From Isoetes taiwanensis (taxonomy: Eukaryota > Streptophyta > Lycopodiopsida > Isoetales > Isoetaceae): a DNA stretch of 64,000 bases. Positions 43,181 to 52,681 of the stretch are shown in pieces (positions within the stretch are counted from its first letter, which is position 1; the number at the start of each line of letters is the position of its first letter). The notes beneath the pieces were generated by a model. That model ran no database searches. It saw only the letters and a program-made list of their open reading frames with translations, and had not been told where the DNA came from. The stretch covers positions 1,095,963-1,159,962 of the forward strand of contig JAJEKV010000129.1 of assembly GCA_021234155.1 (NCBI GenBank). The letters are read 5' to 3'. Position numbers and translations under genes: made by a program.

Positions 43181-43920
43181 CAACTATGTATGGGCAGATA
43201 GACCCTTACATAGAAAGAGTAACTATGTATCATTATGTGGGCGGGTGCACAATTACAACTGCTAAGGACCACTAGAAGGAGCAAATTGGGCGCCCGCCCA
43301 ATTTCATCTGCTAAGAAAAGGCGCAGCGAGGCGACAAATTGGTAGTGCCCAATTTCAACTCCCGAAGTTTACTACAGCGAGGGGCAAATTGGGCACCGCC
43401 CAATTTCTACTAAAAGCAGCTTGCGCCGCAAAATTGGGCGGGTGTTCGAATTTCAACTCACTCAAGTTACTACAAATGTAAGCAAATTGGGCTGTTGTAG
43501 TGGTCTCGTGGAGTTGAATTGGGCAACTGCCCAATTTGTATCCACCGCTTGGTGAATTAGCGGCTTCAATTTGCCCCCGCTGCTATGGGATCTTCAGGAG
43601 TTGAAATTGGGCACCCAAACAATTTGCTACCTGTTGTAGTCTTTCTTAGCAGATGAAATTGGGCGGGCGCCCAATTTGCTCCTTGTAGTGGTCCTTAGCA
43701 GTTGTAATTGTGCACCCGCCCAATTTGCCATCACAGGGTGCTATACAATAATGATACATAGTTACTCTTTCTATGTAAGGGTCTATCTGCCCATACATAG
43801 TTAATCTTTCTATGGAAGGGTCTATCTGATTACAGCATGGAGGAAATTGGGCGGGTGCCCAATTTCACCTGCCAAGAACCATTACAAAGGGAGCAAATTT
43901 GGCGCCCGCCCAATTTCATC
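43181..43920. repeat. Inverted-repeat block with ~11 near-palindromes upstream of the transposase
   Basis: The left arm 43181-43315 and the right arm 43643-43802 are reverse complements; both contain TGGGCAGATAGACCCTTACA, ATAGTTACT-type text, GTGCACAATTACAACTGCTA and a full palindrome. Between and beyond them are palindrome copies near 43336, 43386, 43428, 43482, 43525, 43598, 43850 and 43894, most with altered centres but paired arms (for example TTGGGCAACTGCCCAA). It lies in the intergenic or 5'-intron space between the divergent genes. Confidence 0.88.
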
Positions 43921-43983
43921 TGCTAAGGACCATCTGCTACAAATTTGCTCTTGAACTGATTCATGTTTTCTTTGTGCGTGAGG

Positions 43984-46960
43984 TGTACCTATTCAAAAGG
44001 CTGGCCGGGCAGTTGCCAAAGGAGCCATAGGAGCCAGGGAGAGATGCCACTTTAAAGACATCCCAGATGGACTTGTGAGTGTTGGTGTTCTAGCTGTGTT
44101 TGAGGGGCATCATGTTCTCTGTTGGCCTACTCCAGATGCAAGAACCTTAGGTGAGGGGCTGGGTTCCTTCATTCTCTGGAGGGAAAGTGATGTTCACGAC
44201 TCCAATGTCGTGGACGTGCCATCGATCCAAAAAAAAGGAAAGTGGGAAGCAAACAGAGACACTATGTCACTAACTAGGTACACACTCACCGGGAGACCGA
44301 CCGCGAAATTTATCACTCTTGTCTGCTGCCATCCCCGCAGCGGAAGGATTTATATCCTTCACCGGGTCCGCGATGCAGTATGTGACCAGTTCTTGGGTAT
44401 GAAGACCGTAGGGAGGTTTATTGATGAAGGCTTTCCCCCTCCGACAGAGGTGAACTTCCGGTGTCAGGCATGTTTGACAATACCTAAAGCGGGCATGCTT
44501 TTAAGGTGGAATAATGATCTAGTTAGGGTTTGTGGGGTGAAGGTGTCGGAAATTTTAAGTGCAGCACCAGTGGAACAGCATGATACGACGTCGAGCCAGG
44601 GCAGCTCGGAGCTTGAGAAGCATCCGCAGTACGAGAAGCGTAAATACACCTTCCATTCTCGTCAGCCAAAGAGAGCATCAAAGCCTCCAAAGATAGATCG
44701 ACTAACAACCAATGAAGCCATCTTGAGGTATAGGAAGACCATGTGTTGCAAACAGAGATGTTGTGAGAAATTCAGTAGGGATCAAGCTATAAACATGCGA
44801 AAGGATTTCTTCGCCATGAAATCGAGTGACAGGACCACTTTTGTGTATGATATGTTAGGCAACAATATGAAGGGTAGAAGGGTCCATCGGCTAGTCTTGC
44901 AAGGCGTCAGTGTCTGTGAGAGAGCTTGGTACCTTGGTCTTGGGATTTCAAAGTCGGGGTATCTCAAGTGGAAGGCAGAATTCCGCTCCGGTGCTCGAAA
45001 GGCTGAGCATGGCAATTCAGGCACGATGAAAGCACTCGAGAAAACGTGAGGAAGTTGCCTGCTATGTTTACGAAGACATGCATTCTCGAAGAGGTCAACG
45101 CTGAAGTCATGACACCGATTGGGCAAGAAGGTATCTCCGGCTGGGATTTCATAGGACGTGGAGACGAGCTTCAAGGACGCCGGATATTGCTAAGAAGATT
45201 GCATTCTCCAAGTGTGACACTTGCGAGGTTATCCGCACGAAGCTGTTGAAGACCAAGGATGAGGCTGAAAGGAGAATATTGCATGATCAGAGAAGGGCAC
45301 ATAGACTAGAGCAGCAATCATGTCGCACCGATCGGGTCATGGAGATCGTTATCCCAATGTGCATCCTCGAGACTATGTATGTATCATTCATGACAAAATG
45401 GATCGAGCAAAGACTATGATTCCAAAGTTGCTATAATCCGTGAAGTCCCTTTGGAGACTAGATAAGTTAAAGACTTCATTGACAGTGCACTTACCCACCC
45501 GGCCATGGGAGAGGGTCCTATGGTAATTTTGCTTTGGATCCGTGGGGACGACTCCAACTTCCACGTAGGTTCCTTTGAATAGCATTTTGAAAAGGTTGGA
45601 GCTGCCTAATGAGTTTGCAGGAGGCCATCTATCGTTATTCGATCCATCAGTCCCAGATTGGGCAAGGGCCTTACGTGACACCACCGCGCTTAGCGCCAAG
45701 TTGTCGCTATATCCGGCAAGAGCATCCCCGTTGCCCCCCTCAACCGGAGGGACCCTCATTGAAGCGCCTCCCTCATTGATTGATGTTGCAACTAGACAAT
45801 GCATCCGGACAAAACAAAAATAGGTATGTATTCTCATATCTTTCATACCTTGTATATCTCGATGTTTCGATGAGATTGAGTTAGGTTTTATGATGCCCGC
45901 CATACACATGATGATATAGATGCTATGTTTGGTAATTTTTCATCTACCTTGAAGAAAGCCGGTGCTAACCATGCCCGAAGTTGTTGTATGAATTTCATAC
46001 GTGCAATCTCAACACGCCGATGCCATATCTTGTTGATAAGGTTCCAGATTGGAAAGGTTTCATAGAAGGGTATATCCCCGATGGGGAAGATAGATTGATT
46101 TGGTCACACCGAGCCCTCGACCTTTAGATTTGCTATGAATGGTGGCCGGGCCCGTCATGTACCATAAGGCTCGCCCCACGTTCGTGGATTGGTTACCTCC
46201 TCTTTGGAATAAGAATGTGGAAAGAAGGAGAGGATGGAAAACCCCTAATGCCATCCGAAATCCAAAGATGTTAGCACCTAAGACCTCGGTGAAAGACATT
46301 GGTCAGCTCAAACAAGATCCATAAGCATATCCTCCATTGGGTCGCATGCTCGGCGAACAAGAAGGGCACACCGAGAGGCGGCCAAATATACAAAGACAAT
46401 TTACGGCGACAATTGAATATTGGATGGGACTCTTGCAGCATTCGGGTAACATCACCCACGTGGTAGGTCCTTACGAGGACTTTTGTACAAGACTAGGCAA
46501 GATAGACTTGACATACCCTCGATGTGGTGGGCGTGGTGGAGCCAATTGCAACCATCACTCCCGCTTATGTTGGTCCATTGAAGGATAAGCCCGTGCGAAT
46601 TCAATCCATTCAAGGATTTGAAGAAGGGCATGTTTGTATTGGCGCCGGAGGATGATGTCTTGTGCCCAACATGGCTAGGGTATGCTACTGAGAGGAACCT
46701 CAAATGGATGATAAGAAAGAGAACTTCGAGACTATCGGTCACTTGGTGGGAGCTGTCCTGTTAGGGAACCGGTGTTCCCACCAACTATGTCAATTGTTGG
46801 AAGAAGAGATGGAGGCCGACAACGCTAGTGACCGCATTGAGATAGAGAGTATCGACTACGCTTGAAGTCCTTCGAATAAGAAGAAGCTACCAAACACTGT
46901 CAAGATTCCTACGCTTGTTGCAGAAGCATATGCGGCACTTGCCGGGGATGTATGTTAGTG
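43984..46960 (+). pseudogene. DDE-type transposase of element 1
   Basis: Open text runs from about 43984 (PIQKAGRAVAKGAIGARERC, HFKDIPDG) through a 324-codon frame to 45049 with MCCKQRCCEKFSRDQAINM and VCERAWYLGLGISKSGYLKW then HGNSGT. Further frames give KCDTCEVIRTKLLKTKDEAE and RRAHRLEQQSC (from 45210), HDKMDRAKTM (45393), LQLDNASGQNKNR (45786-45824), HTHDDIDAMFGNFSSTLKKAG (45901-45963) and VMYHKARPTFVDWLPPLW (46150). This order (Cys-rich N-part, CxxC with helical H...R, D-x-N-x-x-x-x-N-K core, GHTHxDIDAxF) is that of a widespread plant and animal transposase family I recall as DUF7869-like. At least five frame changes or stops make it inactive. GT donors after NKNR and elsewhere suggest introns too. 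Confidence 0.72.
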
Positions 46961-47036
46961 TTATCGAAGCGTCTGTTTTATAAAAAGTCCACAATTCAAG
47001 GTATTGTCCACATTTAATGAAACTGTGCTTCGTGGT

Positions 47037-49320
47037 TTAATGCCGAAGTTTGCCCTCCGAAGTGGGTGCGGGTGATGGCGAGACAGATGCGCGGGTGCAG
47101 ATAGGATAGTGGTGCGGATGATGGCGACTCCTAGGGCAAGGCAAACTTCAATTTGGTTGCCATATTTCTCTGCCGAACAATTATGGATTCACTGGCTCTT
47201 AGGGTATGTCTGCGGCAAAATCCGATCCTATTCTTTCTGAAGGCATCGTTAGGGTTGTGATTGAGCGGTTCTACCATAAGACTTCTACCTTATTCGGCAT
47301 AACCTGGATGTTTTATACCTGCTCATATGCATCAAGATCTTTTGTTGCAGTACCATCTCCACTGCAAGCACTTTGCAAGAAGGTAAGCAAGTCAGTTAGA
47401 GCTTCGACGAATTCGGTTGCTAATCTAGAACTTATTTGGCAAGGATCCTTGAATGATTCAGATTCGTCTTCTTTGGCTTCTAAGCCATAAATTCAGTTTC
47501 TTAGAGGACGGGATTGTGAAGGGGATGAAGCCATCCAGGAGCTGGAAAGTGGAAATTTACGGAGTTCTAGATAAATCAACTCCTGCATTTCAAGGTAAAA
47601 TTTTTGTGTGAAGATTGGTTATTTCATGGGCATAATTTTCTCATCTCCTTGATGGTCTATGTGCAGGACTTTGGATCTGAAACAGTTGTCCTTCATCTGG
47701 TCATTATGAGGGCAGGGGTAAGCTTTCTTTTTTATTTGATTTACATCGGATGTTTGATTTGATTTACATTGAACATGTAACGTATTCGTGTTTGAATAGG
47801 TTATTTAGTCAATAGCATGGGTCTAATCCCTGCAAATTTTCTTGACAACCTCAGACTGCAAAGCTGACTTCATCTATGAAGGCATAATTTGGCCTTTACT
47901 GTGGATTGAGGGTTCCCAACATGAAAGAAAAAATTAACGTAAAGTAAAAGCTAACAAAGATCTAGCAGGGAGCAGTGTTACATAAAGAAAAGGCTGCAGA
48001 AAAAAACAACCCACACCTTGAGTGGAAAAATGCAGCAGACAAGGGCATGGTCATGGCAAATGGAGGCATCCATATGATAAGTTTTCTTTTTTGTTTTCTC
48101 TTTGGCCATAGCCAGAAGGTTGGAAGCTTGGATTTTCTCTCATCATTGAAGATTATCTTGTGCAGAAATCGTGGATAGATATGGAGTGTAGACTACCACT
48201 TAAACACTGCAACTTGAAAGGTACTTTTCAATCCTTTTATTTGTTTTGCTGTGCACCGTTACCAACGGACCCTGCTTGGCACCAAACAACCCAACAAGCA
48301 AGCTCGTGTCCTCCCTTGCAAAGGTCTAATTGAATGCATTCTTTTATGGCTCATTCCCTACTTCAACTGAACTGATTGATTGATCTTGATGTATCTTAAA
48401 AATATGCATAAAGAACCCACTAGCGCAGACAACTTTGTTGGTACTTCATGACTAAATTGGTCTGTAATGAATGGTAGAATCGACGGTGGATATGACCTCA
48501 TCTTGGGAGACTCTTCAAACTAAGAATAGCAACATCCATAATTGATGCATACTATAGCCAGCTCAAAATAAAGAAGGAAGAGTTCGGAAGACCCCCTGTT
48601 CAGGTCTGAAAATCATTTGAAGGATTTTTGAATTGATTATTTTTTACTCTCTAAAATTTGATTAGCATGTCAATTTATTACCGTGTCTTTGGGCTGCTTT
48701 AACTGTTCTAGGTTCCTTCATTGCAATTTCTCATGATTCCACATAAAACAGGTGCTTACTCTCTATTTGCACATTTTGAAATATCTTTTATTGAGTGATT
48801 GAGACTCAATTCTGATTTATTTGAGGAAAGGTTGTACTTTAGTTATAATGTGCGCATTTTAGAGCTAACCTGCTCATATCTGTAGACATATTTTTTCTGT
48901 ACAATGATTGAGTTACATTTCATTCTCTATAATGATAATTTTTAGAGCAAGCCAGGTGATCTAATTTCCCCGTCAAACCCCCTTTAGGATTCACTCGTCC
49001 CTTAACATGCGTCCCTTAACATGCAGGCACATGCTGGACTCCATCTTGAAGCAATAAGCCAGTTTGGTCAATATGACCAACTCGAAACAAAGAAAGAACC
49101 AATGACTGTTGAAAATTTCTTAGGAACATATTGTGGTAAGTCATTCCACGAATGATAGCATGGCAATCTTGAGCACCATATCCAATTATCATTGCTGCAG
49201 TCCAATTGCTTGGTCACTGATTTTTTTTAGTAAGTATGTGTGCCACATCAAGTTTGCTGCACAAGCAACTTTAGTTAGCAAAGCTGAAATTTGGCAACAA
49301 TCATCTACAACATAAGAAGT
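47037..49320 (+). other. Exon-like but unidentified region (possible decayed spliced gene)
   Basis: Several stretches read like exons with splice signals. Text HKFSFLEDGIVKGMKPSRSW then EIYGVLDKSTPAFQ ends at CAAG|GTAAAA (47593); DFGSETVVLHLVIMRAG follows a TGTGCAG acceptor (47665); LRIATSIIDAYYSQLKIKKE ends at CAG|GTCTGA (48604); AHAGLHLEAISQFGQYDQLE follows an ATGCAG acceptor (49026) and ends TGTG|GTAAGT (49136). Phases do not join cleanly and frames break. I do not recognise the protein. It directly abuts the right end of element 1, so a host gene disrupted by the element is one possibility. Confidence 0.3.
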
Positions 49321-50147
49321 TTTTCCATTCTATAGGATTGAAAAAACTGGGTGGTAACATGCTCAACCTAGTTATCAAAGCAGCAAGGCTTTCTGTTATG
49401 CTCAACCTTTATGTTGCAATTAAGCATTTAATAAATCCAAATTTTTGTATCAATCTCTGTTCAAGTTTTTATGTTTTCATAGCATAGAAATCCGACTTTT
49501 TATCTTTTAGGGTCACGCAACTTCCTGATAATCTGGATTTTATGATATATTCAATCATCATGGAAGTTGTTTCCACCAAAAAAGGACTTGAAGTAGGTAT
49601 TTAATATGGTTATAGATGAGGTGGATTATGATGAAAATGTATGTTATATTTGACAATGTAAACAAGATTGCCATTGATAATGTGGCAAGGTTTGAGATAT
49701 TGTAATGCAACGTGTGTATAATCTCTTATAATAAGTGCGTTGCTTGCATTTGCAATTCGTTAATCTCTTGACGATAATAATCAATATTGTCAGTATTTTG
49801 TTCCTACTTTTACACGTGGACTTTTATATTCATTGAGTGCTCATTTGCGGGCGCTTGCATGGATGTAACACAAAAAGTAACGCGCAGCAATAAGCAGTAA
49901 AATGGCACAGTATTTATAGCACTCCATATGCGTTAGAAGAAAGAAAAGAGATCTTTGAGTTCGGCTTGATGTCTTTTCCTATTTTAATTGTTGCTATTAG
50001 GGCATGCTTTTGTGCAAGATTAGACCGTTGTTGGGCACCCAAATTGCAACAGATCCTCTTTGGGCTTTGAGCTACAAAGGAGCAGTTCTGTTACGAATGT
50101 TCTAGCCAGTTTAGTTGTGAATGTTGGGAAAAAGTCAGTTGAGGAAA
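49321..50147. other. No recognisable feature
   Basis: AT-rich sequence with no legible coding region or repeat. Confidence 0.4.
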
Positions 50148-50856
50148 CCCTAAGAAACAATACTGCCTAGTTAGGAAAACATAAATCCACGGTCTACCAT
50201 TCTTGCATAGAATGCATAACCCAAATGAAATCCAAAGATCCCGCACCAAGGCTATAGCACAACAACACTCAAAAACTAGCACTCTTACACTAGGCAGCTT
50301 TGACACTAAGAATTCCTTGCACTATCTCGAATAACCACATTTCAAGCTGGAAAACAAGTCGAACAAAAGAAATCTTCGTGGCGGCACATTAACACAAGCA
50401 CATTAGAACCTTTTGCAAGTTTTAACATAGTATTATAATAATAGTAAGCACAATTTGGCTTATAGTTCCTGGAGTAATATGCAATATGGCACCCAAAGGC
50501 TTCTGCTCTTTGCACCACATCCTGGTCCTCTTGGGTTTGTTGTAACCCGATGCCTCAGTTCTCTTCTTGCTATCGTGTCCATAGCTTTTCCCTCAGTCTT
50601 GGGTGAGCCAAATAACCCACCCCTAAGAAACAATACTGCCTAGTTAGGAAAATATAAATCCCTGGCCTGCTATTCTTGCATAGAATGCGTAACCCAAATG
50701 AAATCCAAAGATCCCACACCAAGGCTATAGCATAACAACACTAAAAAACTAATACTCTTACACTAGGCAGCTTTGACACTAAGAATTCCTCGCACTATCT
50801 CAAATAACCAATTCAAACTGGAAAACAAGTCGAACAAAAGAAATGTTCGCGGCGGC
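50148..50856. repeat. 238-bp direct repeat pair 473 bp apart
   Basis: 50148-50385 and 50621-50856 are about 93% alike, both starting CCCTAAGAAACAATACTGCC and ending near CGTGGCGGC / CGCGGCGGC. Ends are not TG...CA and no primer site follows, so LTRs are unlikely; a segmental duplication fits better. No protein is legible. Confidence 0.85.
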
Positions 50857-51250
50857 CAATTTCTTGTAAATATAGTGGATGGGATGTCGGAGCTTGGGGG
50901 CCTTTTGAAGCTAATGCATTAGGAAAACCGACGAGCTCTAGCTCAACCACCATAAAAATCTACTCTCCTATGCTAAACGCTGCCGCCTTCTCTAAATAAA
51001 ATCCCTAAACTTAAAGTTGAAAAGCAAAATCGAAATTGGGTATTGGTGGAATATTCAGGAAAGAAAATGACGTGTTGTAAAATTTCCTGCTCTTTTTCTC
51101 TATCCCATACTTTTTCCTAAAAAAATAAAACTTTATTCGAGGATAGAACTGGCTATATTTTTGTTAGCAAGATTTTTCTGATTTTGCATGGTATCTTATA
51201 ACAGTTCCAGGAAATTTCCCGAACCAAGGTTCATGCGCACCTCAGTCTAA
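50857..51250. other. No recognisable feature
   Basis: Sequence between the direct repeat and a minisatellite; no legible gene. Confidence 0.4.
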
Positions 51251-51254
51251 AAAC

Positions 51255-51550
51255 AGAAAGTTCTTTGAATTGGTGGTAGATGTAGGTAAGATAATCATGG
51301 GCATCACTTTCATCCTCATGGGCGATCCTTTGGAATTTGTTGTAGATGTCACTAAGATCCTCATGAGTGATCCTTTGGAATTGGTAGTAGATGTAGATCC
51401 TCATGGGTGATTCTTTGGAATTTATGGCAGGTGTGGATAAGATCCTCGTATGTGATGCTTTTGAATTTGTAGCAGATGGCAGTGCATGGGTATGCATGAT
51501 AGTAAGTGTGAGTAAGCTCCTCATGGATGATAGTAAGATCCTCATTGGTA
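51255..51550. repeat. ~55-60-bp minisatellite (five or six degenerate units)
   Basis: Units share AAGATCCTCATGGGTGATCC, TTTGGAATTTGT and GTAGATG. On the minus strand they stay open and spell repeated KFQRITHEDL-like decapeptides, but no start, end or partner domain makes a gene convincing. It ends where the LINE ORF1 begins. Confidence 0.75.
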
Positions 51551-51554
51551 GTCA

Positions 51555-52419
51555 AAGATTCCGTTGATGGGCAAGCACGACAAAGTGAATGGTACTTCTT
51601 CCTTTGCAAATGTACTTTTAAATTCTATTAATAATATGAGGAACCCCTCGAAGGGGGGTACCATTTCCTTTAAAAATGCTCTTTTAAATTCTATTCCTGT
51701 TGAAAATGTGGTCCATAACTCTGTGAAAGATTCTTTGAAAGGTTCCATGGTTGACCTTTTCATTATTAAGGATAGATTTGTTAAAGGAAAATATGCTAAT
51801 AATGGGATCTTAATTCACTTCCCTCCGTCCGCCCTTATTATAGGTTAAGCATTGGCTTAACAAAACCATCAATATCCCGATTCTTTCCATTCTCAAAATA
51901 GATAATAAGACATACCAGATTCTCTACAGGGATAGTAACCATAAAAATAGCATTTTAATCAGGAAAATTTCTATTGTAGCTAATTGCCCAGTCTACATCA
52001 TGAAATGGAACCATCTTTATATTCCTGGCGACCATTCAGGACAACCTAGATAAAATGCCCTAATTTCCCCCAGTTTTTTGGACCCTGAGCCATCTTAGGT
52101 CCATTGGTTCTTGCCTTGGAGAAGTCATTAAAATTTCTATCCCTCAAACAGACTTCCCCTCCATACGTATTCTTAAAGAAGTGAACTCTAATTGGGAGAA
52201 GTACATAGGGACTAGAATTGATCAGGACACTTTCCTTGATGCGGATATCAAGTACTCCACGATGCCTATAAAGGCCAAAGATAAAGGCAAGGCTCTCATG
52301 GATAAGGGCAAAACCTCTGCCTCAGTTAAGAAGTCTGTGTGGGTCAAGAAGAATGTGGGTGCAAAATCGGTACTGGGTAGCAGAAATCACCGTCCAGACG
52401 CCGCTTACAAGTGCTTAAA
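51555..52419 (+). mobile_element. LINE ORF1 (Gag-like), 5' part, split by element 2
   Basis: Text in shifting frames reads TISFKNALLNSIPVENVVHN, KDRFVKGKYANNGILIHFPP, NKTINIPILSILKIDNKTYQ, SILIRKISIVANCPVYIMKW, then SHLRSIGSCLGEVIKISIPQ and IRILKEVNSNWEKYI. This is the order of a DUF4283-type plant LINE/Gag-like ORF1 (WxxxxF.., IG..xGxPxxxD, RxxVExxL). It reaches ...HRPDAAYK at 52409 and resumes at 60056 with ...CLNASPKVVPHERFYTH. A frame change near 51840 and others show decay. Confidence 0.65.
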
Positions 52420-52681
52420 ATCGGCGTGTTTTAAACACGACGTGCATGATTGATCAATTGACATGTAGGGTGCGCGCCCGTCAAATGACAGGCTGAGAGA
52501 ATCATGAGCTTGAATGGTGCCGGAAACATGAATGCCTGTAGCCCGCCATATTCGTGGATGGCGGGCTTACCCATCTTGAATTCAAGCAAAATGGAGGGAC
52601 TAATTGTTTCCAAGAATTGCCTGAACCGAAATTCAACAATTTGCCCTCACCAATTCTGCAATACACAGAAATCCGGGATAG

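Larger units (their letters stand above)
35680..47036. mobile_element. Candidate 11.4-kb multi-gene DNA transposon (element 1)
   Basis: ACCGTGAAGCACAGTTTCAT at 35680-35699 and the reverse complement of ACCACGAAGCACAGTTTCAT at 47017-47036 face each other, and similarity continues into TTATGGAC / TGTGGAC, giving terminal inverted repeats of about 30 bp. Inside are a minus-strand unit (41581-36845) and a divergent plus-strand transposase (about 43980-46960), separated by repeat-rich promoter DNA. About 26 copies of a near-palindrome occur between 36777 and 43915 and nowhere else in the window, which supports one coherent element. I found no clear target-site duplication, so the ends may be off by some bases. 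Confidence 0.6.

Noticed and set aside
50148-50856. LTR pair of a short element
   Set aside because: The repeats do not start TG or end CA, no primer site or purine tract adjoins them, and no target duplication is visible.
51231-51545. Minus-strand repeat protein KFQRITHEDL
   Set aside because: It is the translation of a minisatellite with irregular unit length; no start context, signal or partner domain.
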